From: Amycolatopsis sp. NBC_01480
GTDB lineage: Bacteria; Actinomycetota; Actinomycetes; Mycobacteriales; Pseudonocardiaceae
DNA: 64,000 bases
NCBI RefSeq assembly: GCF_036227205.1
Contig: NZ_CP109442.1
Coordinates: 744,001-808,000, forward strand
Direction: 5' to 3'
Below are positions 34,984 to 44,100 of the stretch, piece by piece. The notes under the pieces are model-generated. The model had not been told where the DNA came from, searched no databases, and saw nothing but the letters and a program-made list of their open reading frames with translations. Position 1 is the stretch's first letter, and each line of letters starts with the position of its first letter. The position numbers were made by a program, and so were the translations under genes.

Positions 34984-35706
34984 TCAGCCCACTTCGGGTG
35001 ACACGTTAGCCGGTCCGGGGTGGTAGGCGCCGCCGGGCGTGCTGCGTAGCTGTCCATCCCGCACCATCCTCCGGCATGACTGCTTGACCCGGTCAGCGCC
35101 GAGGCCGAGACCGGCGGCGATCTCGGTCGGTGTTCCGCCGGGGTGCTCTCGAACCCACGTTGCGATCTGCTCTCGCGTCCGCTGCGGCTTCGGCCCGGTC
35201 TCGTCCTGCAGCTCGCTGGCGTTGTCTCTGGTGTTCGCCGGCGGCTCGTCGCTCCTGGATGAGCGCTGGTGCCGATTGATCAGGTCGGACTGGGCCGGCG
35301 GCAGGCTCGTGAAGCCATAGTGCCCGTGCTCGAGACACCAGCGGCGGCGTTGCTGGTCGTACTGCAGCAGGTGCGTGGCGTACGCCAGGCCTTGCTGGGT
35401 CACGGCCAATGCGGAGGCGTTGAAGCCGGGCCCTCCGGGTGTGCAGAACGCAACCTCGACCACCGTGTGCCCGTCCACCTGTTCCGGCACCGCCAGGCGG
35501 AAGCCGACCACGTCCTGACGGTCGCGCGGCCGGGGCTCTGGTGGCCCGACCTCCACGAGCATCTCCAATTCTGATGTCTGCGCCTGCGTCACCCACTCGA
35601 AGAATTCGCTCAGCTCAGGGTAGGAATCCTTTCGGAGTGCGCTTTCGGCCAGCTCGACGATGTCAATGGCGTCGTCGGGCGTCTCGTATGAGTTGGTGTC
35701 GTCCAT
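34984..35706 (-). CDS. Hypothetical protein with C-terminal winged-HTH-like domain
   Basis: A 240-residue protein from the ATG at 35706, with GGAGG seven bases upstream. The N-terminal 150 residues form an alpha/beta domain with no recognised family (V-V-E-V-A-F-C-T-P-G-G-P-G is a notable core). The C-terminal part, R-E-Q-I-A-T-W-V-R-E-H-P-G-G-T-P-T-E-I-A-A-G-L, resembles a winged helix-turn-helix of replication or regulatory proteins. It neighbours the similar HTH protein at 34395, so both may bind element DNA. Function unknown. Confidence 0.65.
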   Translation of the reverse strand: MDDTNSYETPDDAIDIVELAESALRKDSYPELSEFFEWVTQAQTSELEMLVEVGPPEPRPRDRQDVVGFRLAVPEQVDGHTVVEVAFCTPGGPGFNASALAVTQQGLAYATHLLQYDQQRRRWCLEHGHYGFTSLPPAQSDLINRHQRSSRSDEPPANTRDNASELQDETGPKPQRTREQIATWVREHPGGTPTEIAAGLGLGADRVKQSCRRMVRDGQLRSTPGGAYHPGPANVSPEVG

Positions 35707-35858
35707 CGTTGTTCCTCCCATACCTGGTGTTCTGTGTGGCCGCGTGTTCCGTGTGGCCACGGCACGCGTGCATCAGCAGGCGGAGATGCACGCGACCGTG
35801 AGCGGCACGGCTTAGCTCCGGTGTCGTAGGTGGCTCTGTTGGTGCGGCACGCACGGCG

Positions 35859-37427
35859 CTACTCGTCCGAGTTGGATTCCTGTACCGCACGGATGATCTG
35901 GTGAGCCGTGGATGTCACCCGCTCGGCGGCTTCGGCAAACAGGTCGGTGTTGCCGTGCGCCCAGCTGGCGACGTCAATTCGGTCATACGACGCGGTGTCC
36001 AATCCAATGGCACCGGCCGCGAGTAGCGCCACCGACTGCGCCTGGGCCTCCATCTGGCCGCGGTGTAGTCGGTACTCTTTCGCGTCGTCGACGTGATTGA
36101 GCAGGATGTGCGCCAGCTCGTGGAGTGCCGCGAGCGCGGCGGCCGTATCGTCCAACGTGTCGCACACCCACACCTCGCGCGCGGCCGGATCCGTGTAACT
36201 GTCTACTCGGCCGGGTGGCCCACCTACCACGTTGTATCCGGTCGCCCGGATCTGAGCGGCAACCGCTTCCCATGCACCTGCGATCTCCTCGTCGGTGGCC
36301 AGGACCTGCGCCCCCGCGCCTGCCGGGGCCTGTTCCCCCTCGGTCTGGCTGATGTCGAATCGCGGGGACGGCCGGACGCCGCGAATCGTCATGCGCGGCT
36401 TGCCGTCGCTGTCGAAACCGCCCGGGCCTTCCTCCAACGCCTCCTCCACCGACAGCCGGTACTTGATTGGCTCGAAGATGTAGAGCGCCTTCTCGCCGGT
36501 CTTGGGATGGCGCCCGAGCCTCTTCCAGGCTTCAAAGGTCTTCACCATCGACGGGGTGAATCCGCGCTCCGCAGCCTGCAAGGTAATCAACATGAGGTTG
36601 TTGAAGCTCCAGCTGGCCCCGAAGCCCTGTGCGGTACGCAAGAACGCCGTCCAGCGCTCACCGTCTACCATTTCGGCGATGCCCGCCTCAAGCTTGCCAG
36701 TCAGCGCGTCGACCCGATCTTGACGCTCCTCCGGCGTCAGGCGCTTACGCCTCCCCTTCTGCCCCTTCGCCGCAGTGTCCGGTGACTCCGGCTCACGAGG
36801 GGCGGGTTCAGGAGAGGTATCAGGGCGCGCCGCCGGTTCGACCGGCGCCGGAACGTCTGACTTGCTCAGCGCAGCGACAGTATCGGCCATTGCCGGTGCA
36901 AGGGCTTTCGGCACCTTCACCTCAAACTTCACGTCGCCGCCGAATTTCCGGACCTCGACAGAGCCGCTGACGCCGTCACCGTATGAACCGAAGTGAACGT
37001 TGTTCTGATCATGGCTGTGAGTCCGGCCGTCGAGAGCAACCGACATGGTCTCACGCATCGCGGCGTGTTCAGCGTCTCGGGCGTCACTCTCCGCCTTGTC
37101 GACACGCGCCTTTCCGAGCGCCTCCATTACGTTCGGAAGCAATCGCCGCCGGAGCTCAGCTGCGACGTCCCGACTCGTCCGATCCCGGGACACGCTGATC
37201 ATGAGGCCACTCCGGACGAAGCGCCTCAAGTCACCTGTGACCGCTTCGGACAGAAACAGCCGGTTGTTCCCGGACTTCTTGTGATGGTCCGTGCCTATGC
37301 GGATTCGGATATCCTCCGGTCCTTGAAGGTAGGCGTCACTAGCGTCAGCCATGTAGCCGGGCTCTGCTCTCCATTCCTTGCCCAGTTCTACCGCGATAGA
37401 AGTTGCTACATGAACCACATTAACCAT
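35859..37427 (-). CDS. ArdC-like antirestriction protein with HExxH metallopeptidase domain
   Basis: A 522-residue protein. The first 230 residues have no recognised family. Residues about 240-370 (W-T-A-F-L-R-T-A-Q-G-F-G, S-F-N-N-L-M-L-I-T-L-Q, W-K-R-L-G-R-H-P-K-T-G-E-K-A) match the ArdC N-terminal ssDNA-binding domain. The C-terminal domain has L-H-E-L-A-H-I-L-L-N-H (about 434), the zinc-binding HExxH of ArdC/ImmA-type peptidases. Start at the ATG at 37427, with AAGGA nine to ten bases upstream; the ATG at 37445 lacks a ribosome site. ArdC proteins enter recipients with ssDNA and protect it from restriction. The extra N-terminal domain is unusual. Confidence 0.85.
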   Translation of the reverse strand: MVNVVHVATSIAVELGKEWRAEPGYMADASDAYLQGPEDIRIRIGTDHHKKSGNNRLFLSEAVTGDLRRFVRSGLMISVSRDRTSRDVAAELRRRLLPNVMEALGKARVDKAESDARDAEHAAMRETMSVALDGRTHSHDQNNVHFGSYGDGVSGSVEVRKFGGDVKFEVKVPKALAPAMADTVAALSKSDVPAPVEPAARPDTSPEPAPREPESPDTAAKGQKGRRKRLTPEERQDRVDALTGKLEAGIAEMVDGERWTAFLRTAQGFGASWSFNNLMLITLQAAERGFTPSMVKTFEAWKRLGRHPKTGEKALYIFEPIKYRLSVEEALEEGPGGFDSDGKPRMTIRGVRPSPRFDISQTEGEQAPAGAGAQVLATDEEIAGAWEAVAAQIRATGYNVVGGPPGRVDSYTDPAAREVWVCDTLDDTAAALAALHELAHILLNHVDDAKEYRLHRGQMEAQAQSVALLAAGAIGLDTASYDRIDVASWAHGNTDLFAEAAERVTSTAHQIIRAVQESNSDE

Positions 37428-37534
37428 CGAAGAAATTCCTTTCATCTACAGCGAGAATTTAGGAGGTGCATGCACAGTGAAGGAACCATGCAGACAAGGA
37501 CCACACAGCACCGACACGGCGCGAACACTTCCTC

Positions 37535-38383
37535 TCAGTCTTCCAAGATTCCCAGCAGTCGCAGGTAACCGAGTAACGCTTCCTGAACATTCGGAACGTC
37601 CACCTCAGAACGGACAGACGGAAGATAGATCGCCCCATCGGGGAGGTCTTCCTTAGGGTCGGCAGGTAGGCCGTATTTACGTCCTATATCCAGCGGCCCA
37701 TGAAACCGCGATGGAATTTCGTGCATTGCAGGCAAAACTAGCGCACGAAGCATCGCCGGGTGACAGAATGCGAACATTATAAACGCTGGATCTACCGCAT
37801 CATTCGACCCCTTAACCTGCACTCGGAATCGCCCGGAAAACTTTCCTTCATGACTCTTCTTTCCCTCACTGTTAATACTCACATCAGCCCACAGCTCTGA
37901 AGAAAATCCGAGTTTCGACAGCGCGAAAGCCAAAGCTGCGATACCATGGCCGCGCTTTTTGATACTGTCGACGGAAACGACGGAACTATACGCAACCGAA
38001 GCACAGAGCACGATTACGCGACCCGATCGCGTGGTTGGAACAATCTCATAGTTGATCATGTTTTCTGGCTCTTTCGCAAGATATCTCCCCACGTCAACCT
38101 CGCAACCTGCAACATCCCATATCGAGCGGAATCCTGTAAGATCATGCTCGCGGTCCACTAGGTCAACCGATTCCGCCGCAATCTCCATGGCATCCTCGGC
38201 TTCACTAATCCAACCTTCAGAGGCAAGTTTTCGCACCTCTTCACGGGAGTTGACTCCGTGCCAGTCCTCTCGAAAGTTGCGACCTTTCAGGAACACGTCG
38301 AGATAACTTAGCCCCACCTCGGCCATTTCGGAAATCGAGTCGTATACATATTCTACTTCATTCGATAGCTGATTTACACGCAT
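37535..38383 (-). CDS. Von Willebrand A-like protein with degenerate MIDAS, partner of the MoxR-type ATPase
   Basis: A 282-residue protein. Around residues 130-175, R-V-I-V-L-C-A-S-V-A-Y-S is followed by R-G-H-G-I-A-A-L-A-F-A-L-S-K-L-G-F-S-S-E-L-W, the strand-helix-strand order of vWA domains. The metal motif D-x-S-x-S is replaced by C-A-S-V-A, so the site is degenerate. The arrangement next to a MoxR/CobS-like AAA+ ATPase on the same strand is typical of MoxR-vWA pairs. Base composition is lower in GC than in the T4SS genes, suggesting separate origin. The vWA assignment is my reading of the pattern and should be treated as tentative. Confidence 0.6.
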   Translation of the reverse strand: MRVNQLSNEVEYVYDSISEMAEVGLSYLDVFLKGRNFREDWHGVNSREEVRKLASEGWISEAEDAMEIAAESVDLVDREHDLTGFRSIWDVAGCEVDVGRYLAKEPENMINYEIVPTTRSGRVIVLCASVAYSSVVSVDSIKKRGHGIAALAFALSKLGFSSELWADVSINSEGKKSHEGKFSGRFRVQVKGSNDAVDPAFIMFAFCHPAMLRALVLPAMHEIPSRFHGPLDIGRKYGLPADPKEDLPDGAIYLPSVRSEVDVPNVQEALLGYLRLLGILED

Positions 38384-38458
38384 TGATTACACCTCTTAAG
38401 GTAGAATCCGAATAATCGACGTAGAGTGCGGTACTTAGCTTGACCGAACTGGCCAGCG

Positions 38459-39646
38459 TCAGCACGCGGCGCGGAGCTTGTTCCAATCTTTTTCTCCCAT
38501 GCCGCGATGCACACGGGACTCAACCGCCGCGTCCCAGGTTTTTCCAGCGGCAAGCAGGCGGCACATGCCAACGCTTGCACGGGGCGAGATGACAACCGTC
38601 ATGGCGCTCTCTTCAGCGTTTTTTCGCAAGCGTCGGACGTAGTCGAGGACTTCGAGAGCTTTTTGCTTGTCAATCCCAGTAGCCAAGCACAACGACTGCT
38701 CTAGGGCTTCATCTACTCCTATTGTTTCGATGGAAAAGCGGTCAAGGGTAGCCGCGTCGACCTGCTGGCGTCCAACGTACGCACGGTCCGGGCCGCGCCC
38801 ATAGGTGTTGGCCGACGCCACACAGCGAAAGTCAGGGTGACGTTTGACCATTTGATCCGGGAACGCCATGTGGCCATTCGCCAAACTTGCATTGATCACC
38901 GCGAGCACACTTGGGTGCCCGTTGTCGAACTCGTCGAAATGGAATACTCCACCGTGCTCGAACGCTTCCCGGAAAAGCGACCTGACGTACTCACCCTCAG
39001 CCTGCATATACCCGATAATTTGAGAGGCCGCAGTCATTGGAGAAAGACTGATTGAGTAGTAAGGAATGCCGATGCTTTCCGCCGCTTGCTCCGCAATGGT
39101 ACTCTTACCGGTACCCGCCGGGCCGACCATCAGCACATGCTCGCCCGCAAGCAGGTCGGTAGTCACGTCAGCAAGCTTTTCGTGAGAATTTGGAATGATC
39201 CTACGCTCGCCGGAAGCTCGCTCCACTACAGTACGCGTCGGCACGATGATGTTATCCATCTCGGATTTGATCATTGCGGCAACCTCGTCCCGATCAACTT
39301 TCGGAGCAAGACTCGCCACCAGCGATTGAAATGCAGCGAAGGCGTCACCCGCAGGAGCAGACAGGGTAGGAACAGGGGTCGACACAGCTTTCTCCTCGTG
39401 CTCGTTGGCCGGTACGGCACTAAGCTTGTTGGGTGCTTTTTCTTCCACCGCACCCGAGGTGGTGACATCGTCTCCAGCACACTTGTGCAGTGTCCCGGCG
39501 GCGCCGATTAGCACCCACTTTCCGGAAGTATCGCAGTCCTCGCAATGGTCGCCGCCCTGCTCCGTGTCATGAGCCCAGTAAAGCGACCTGTTGCCACATT
39601 TCTTGCAACCGCTCCTTATTGTTCGCCTTGAATGCTTGACCAGCAT
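38459..39646 (-). CDS. MoxR/CobS-like AAA+ ATPase with N-terminal zinc ribbon
   Basis: A 395-residue protein. C-K-K-C-G and C-E-D-C at about 14-40 form a zinc ribbon. The AAA+ core has Walker A V-G-P-A-G-T-G-K-S-T (about 172-181), a G-Y-M-Q-A-E-G-E-Y-V-R-S-L-F-R-E-A pore-loop/insert region, Walker B V-F-H-F-D-E-F-D-N-G (about 236), and a sensor V-A-S-A-N-T-Y-G-R-G. Start ATG at 39646, with GAGGAG about ten bases upstream. Such ATPases with vWA partners (the next gene) remodel or insert metal into client proteins, and phage versions are common. Client unknown. A tRNA-like sequence lies in its 5' leader. Confidence 0.82.
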   Translation of the reverse strand: MLVKHSRRTIRSGCKKCGNRSLYWAHDTEQGGDHCEDCDTSGKWVLIGAAGTLHKCAGDDVTTSGAVEEKAPNKLSAVPANEHEEKAVSTPVPTLSAPAGDAFAAFQSLVASLAPKVDRDEVAAMIKSEMDNIIVPTRTVVERASGERRIIPNSHEKLADVTTDLLAGEHVLMVGPAGTGKSTIAEQAAESIGIPYYSISLSPMTAASQIIGYMQAEGEYVRSLFREAFEHGGVFHFDEFDNGHPSVLAVINASLANGHMAFPDQMVKRHPDFRCVASANTYGRGPDRAYVGRQQVDAATLDRFSIETIGVDEALEQSLCLATGIDKQKALEVLDYVRRLRKNAEESAMTVVISPRASVGMCRLLAAGKTWDAAVESRVHRGMGEKDWNKLRAAC

Positions 39647-39689
39647 CGTAGATCATCTCCTCACGGCTTTTCTTGGCGACTTTTTACTT

Positions 39690-39756
39690 TGTGCTCGCTG
39701 CCGGAATTGAACCGGTCTGCAGCCTGATAAGGCAGAGGCTTCCTAGCCAGCGGCAC
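39690..39756 (-). tRNA. tRNA-like sequence, degenerate
   Basis: The T-arm is canonical (CCGG, loop TTCAATT, CCGG), the anticodon stem TCTGC/GCAGA is perfect but encloses an 11-base loop (CTTATCAGGCT), and the acceptor GTGCCGC pairs with GCGAGCAC only with a bulged A. The D-arm is shortened (GGCTAGGAAGCC) and the variable loop is almost absent. It reads toward the MoxR-type gene 44 bases downstream. Could be a decayed phage-type tRNA or a mimic in a leader RNA. Confidence 0.35.
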
Positions 39757-40200
39757 CCGGCCAAATGGCGGCCGATAGTTTAGAGTGTCCAATACGCGCC
39801 TGGCTCTTACTCACGTCGCGCACCTGTCCAGACCTACGGAGTAGCCGTGTTTACGGTCCGCTTGGCTTTCTATTTGCGCTGTTGGTGCTGTCACCGCCGA
39901 CACGTGAATCATTCACCAGGGATGGGCACTTCGTTCTCAGCGTTCACGCCTGGTCTCACAAGCCGGACAAGTCGACGGCATGAACCATGAGCGGGACGCA
40001 TTCCCGCGAACGTTTGTACGTATCCGTTCCATTGGGTCGAATACGGAACACTGAGAGCTGTCTCACTATTGAGATATCAAGCTTCTTTACTGCACAAGGC
40101 GCGATTACGCGCTACACAACGGACATCGCGGCGGGTTTCCACTTCGCACCGGACAATGATCCGGCATGAAGTGCACCGTGATGACACCCCTTCCCTTGCG

Positions 40201-40216
40201 GCTAGCTAGAGCTAGC
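40201..40216. repeat. 16-bp inverted repeat GCTAGCT-AG-AGCTAGC
   Basis: Perfect seven-base arms separated by AG. A compact dyad such as this suits a dimeric repressor. It lies about 555 bases upstream of the MoxR-type gene. Confidence 0.6.
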
Positions 40217-40442
40217 GCCCCACGTCACGCACTTTAATCGCGTTGCGCGACACGGCAGGAATTCACTCTCCATCTTGGCCAGCAAGCGGTTTTCCGTTCA
40301 AAGAACGGCGATCTAAGCCCAGGGGGTGGCCCGGTGTGCATGCAGTTCTCAAAGATCAAATACTGAATCGAATCGCCGCTCTTCGCGTCGGCGGGAGTCC
40401 TTCACCGGCTCCGCGTCAAGCGGTACGTCATATACATTGCCA

Positions 40443-40475
40443 CCCCGTACGGGGATTTGCAAGATTCCCCGTACG
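40443..40475. promoter_or_regulatory. CCCCGTACG operator-like repeat
   Basis: CCCCGTACG occurs at 40443-40451 and 40467-40475. CGTACGGGG at 40446-40454 gives an inverted arrangement, and CCCCGTACGGGG (40443-40454) is a full palindrome. A TATACAT-like box lies just before it at about 40430. Looks like a repressor-binding site over a promoter. Confidence 0.5.
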
Positions 40476-40631
40476 TGATCCAAGTCACATCTGAAAACTT
40501 GCAGGTCAAGGCGCTTGAATCGCGCTTCCGTCAGCCAAATGGAGCAACGACGACGCCCAAGGGATGAGCAAGGAGGTGGGGTGGCCGTGGTTGAGACAGG
40601 AGTCAGACTCAGTGAGCAGGCGCGAGCTACG

Positions 40632-40763
40632 GCTAAGGGCTTAGCGTCAGAGCTAAGGGCGTGCGCAAGCTAAGGCTAAGCCGCCCAGACCCGGGCCCTA
40701 AGCAGTTCCAGGGGGCTTAGCGCGCTTACGCGCCTGTCGATCCTCTCACTGTCAGCGCTTAGC
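40632..40763. repeat. Cluster of GCTAAGC/GCTTAGC repeats
   Basis: Copies or near copies of the heptamer lie at about 40632, 40639, 40652, 40669, 40675, 40697, 40715 and 40757, in both orientations. Eight in 130 bases is far above expectation for one seven-base word. This iteron-like density is what replication-initiator, partition or relaxosome proteins recognise. Confidence 0.65.
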
Positions 40764-41160
40764 AGGTTCCAATTTATGTCCACAAAGGACACCTGTCGCC
40801 GGCGGTTGGGACGGGTAGCTGCACCACGCCGAACGGAGGCGGAAGAAGTGCTTCAGACGATGGAGTGCCGTGCTCACGAGAGGGTGACCTGCGCACTCAA
40901 CATGACCCCGGAATCACAGAGGAGACAGCCGACCACCCCCACACCGACTCTTCACGTGCCTGCTGGCGACGAAGTCGGGGGGAGCGCCGGCACCGACGGT
41001 GCCTGATTGACCTGGGACAAGGAGGGAGGCTGCCCACTCCTCTCTAGAGGGATCCCGCAGGAGAAGCCAGACGAGAAGGAAGAAAGGAAGTTGGACAGGC
41101 AGACAACTTCGGATCCGAATTCGTATCTCCGCGACACCGGCCGAAGATGCTGATAGTGGC

Positions 41161-44100
41161 TCAGCTGGCTTGCCGGTTCTGGATGTTTGACTGTTGCAGG
41201 GCCGCGGCGAGGTTGAGAGTGCCTGGGTCCAGGCGTTGGTCGAGTCCTGCCAACGAGGTGGTGAGGATACTCAAGGTACGCGGGATGCTGTCGTGCTGGC
41301 CGAGGCGCGCTTGGACGCGCATGAGGTCGCGGTAGATCGCTTCGTTGTAGGGGTCGAGCCGGCGGGCGTGTTCGAGGAGGGCGAGTGCGCGCTCGGGGTC
41401 GTCGCCGCGGACGTGGCGGATCAGGGTGCTCAGCGCGTCGAGTACGTCGCGCCGGAGCGCTTCGCGGGGGCCGTCGATCCAGTCCGCGGCGATGCCTTCG
41501 GCGAGGTCTGCGCGGTACAGCTCGGTGACGCGGTTCAGCGCCGCGACCGCGTCGGTCGGCGAGCCCTGGCGGCTCGTGGTGAGCGCGTCCTGCAGCTGCC
41601 AGAGGTCGACGGTCACGATCGTCGGGTCGAGCCCGTAGTGGCCGTCCTGCAGGACGGTGAGGTCGAGGGTGTTGTCCTCGGTGGTTCGGCGAAGGCCGCG
41701 GCGCAGCTGGGACAGGGTGGCGTGGAAGCTGTTGTACGGGCGTTCGCCCGGCGCGTCCGGCCAGAGCGCGGCGGTCAGGGTCTCCCGGCGGCAGCCTGCG
41801 CGGTGCAGCGCCAAGTAGACCAGGATCTCGCGTTGCCGCGGCGCGAAGGCGCCGATGAGGTCGCGGGGCTCGGGGTCCGCGCGGGTCAGGTGAAGTCGGC
41901 CGAGTACCTGCAGATGCAGCCGCGTGGCCGGGTTTCCGGATGCCGGCGGGTGCCCCGCGGTCGTGGCGTCGTCGGGCACCGCGGATGGTGTGGCGAGCCC
42001 GGGCAGGTCATTGCCGGTACCCCGCAAGGACGGCCCGCTCCCCCTGGTGTCCACTGAGCTGGAGGGGACCGCCACCGGATGCCGGGCAGGGACGTCGAGG
42101 TCCGCCAAGGCAGACGCTGCCGCCGTTTCGTTACCGGGTGCTGCGGGGACGAACTCGTGCTCGGAGATGTTCTGCTCGGTTGCCGCCGGGCTCCCAGCCC
42201 GGCTCGGCCGCGGCGTGGCGGGGTCGTCGGTTGCGCCGGCGGGGTTGCGGCTCGGGCCGTCGCCGCTGGGGTCGGCCGCGTGCAGCAGCGCGAGGAGGTC
42301 ACGGGCGTCGGTGCCGGGCAGGGTGAACAGCCGGGCTCCGGTCAGGTCGTCGCTCAGGGCGGGGCTGGTCGTCTCCACGGTGCCGTCGTCGCGGACGCGG
42401 ACGGTGCCGCCGGGTCGCCAGGGGCCGAGGAACACCCCGGCCAGGCCGTAGCGCGCACCGTTCTCGAGGATGGTGTGCGCACGCGGGACCGTGTCCAGGG
42501 TGGGAGCCGCGATCACCAGGACGGTTCCGTTGCGCGGCTGCGGTGTGCGCGCGGGCGGGTCGTGCTTGGCGACGTCGGCTGCGTGGGTGCGCGCGAGCAG
42601 CTCGGCGTCCAGGACATCGAGGGCCGCGGGCAGATCTTCCACGATGCGAAGTTGTTGCGGTGCCCGGTCCTTGAGGTCGTGCCCCAACAGGGTGCGGGCG
42701 TCGGCCGCGGGAATCACGATAGTGGTGTCGATGCCGTCGCTGCTGGCGTGCGCGAGCACGGTCACGATCAGGGCGCGCGCGGCGGCGTGGGCGCCCGGGC
42801 CGACGAGCCCCAGCCCATGTGTGCGGGCGAGGTCGAGGGCGATGGCCTGTCCGTCGCGGACGCCGAGCGGCGTGTCCTGCGGCGTCGGCATCACGGCCCG
42901 GACCGTGGCCCGCGCCTTGTCGCGGGTCTGCATCTCGGCTGGGTGTACCCGTCCGGGCAGCGCGACCGCGGGCATGTCGTCTTCGTCGGGTGCTCGCGTG
43001 GCGGCATCGTGGGCGATGCGCAGCGCGCGGACCACCGGCAGCCCGGCCGGGTCAGCATCGTGCGCACCGGGCCGGTACCAGCGGCGACGCCGTATCCGCA
43101 CGGTGATCATCGCGAGGGTGATCATCGCGAGGGTGATCAGCGCGGCCAGGCCGAGGCCAACGAAGGCACCGGTCGAGAGTGAGACACCGTTGTCGACGTG
43201 GACGGCGGGCGCCGGCTGCGGCGCGTCTTGAGGCTCCGAAGGCGCCGGCTGGGCGACCGAGACGGGCGAGTCCGCCGAGGGTTCCGGGTCTGGCGCGAGT
43301 GACGGGGCGCGTGGTGGCGCAGCGGGTGTCTCGGGTGGATCCGAGGGCGGTGCTGGTTCGGCGGGGAGGACAATGTTCCAGCTGGGCAGAAGCCGATCGG
43401 GGTGGCGGAGCGCGCGGCCGTCGGGTTGGGTGCGGCCTTCGTTGAGGTCGAAGATTTCGGGCCAGGCGGTCGGGTCGCCGAGTTCTCGGTCGGCGATGCC
43501 GGAGAGGGTGTCGGCCGGTTTCACGGTGATGGTGCGGCCGGTCGCCGTGGCGGTGTCGGCGGGGTTGGGCAGGCCGGTGGCGTCGGCTGGGAGGCGCAGC
43601 GTCCGGCGGGGTTGCAGATCCTCGGGTGTGCGCAGGGTGGGGTTGAGCCGCACGATCTCGTGGTAGCGGATACCGGCGCCGAGGTGGCGTTCGGCCAGTC
43701 CCCACAGGGTGTCGCCGTGCACGACCGTGTACGGGACCGTGTCATCCGGCGGCGCCGCGGACGCCGGGACATCAGCTGCACGGGCGGCGGGGTCGGGCCC
43801 GGTGCCGGTTGCGGTGGCGCGGGATGTGGTGGCGGGGTTCGGGTGTGGCCAGGGTAGTGCGCTGGCCGCGGGGCCGGTGGCTGCGGCGGCGGTGCCGGCG
43901 GAGGACGCGACGACAACGGCGGCGACGAGTCCGGCGATCCACCGGCCGCGCGGAACCTGACCCGCCAGACCGCGGGCGGTACGGAGGCCGTGCCGGGTTT
44001 GGCGGATCACTTCGGCGATCACGGAGATGGTCAGCGCCAGCCACCCGGCCCAGGCGACGGCGATGATCAGCCAGAGCGCGAGGTCGCCGGTGAGCCAGGC

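Larger units (their letters stand above)
39647..41160. other. 1.5-kb gene-free region, candidate origin or regulatory locus
   Basis: No open frame here has a credible ribosome site. The stretch holds a tRNA-like sequence, a 16-bp palindrome, a CCCCGTACG motif repeated in direct and inverted order, and eight GCTAAGC-type repeats (separate entries). Composition is mixed, with an AT-richer left part. Candidate functions are oriT, oriV or a master promoter region. Confidence 0.45.
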
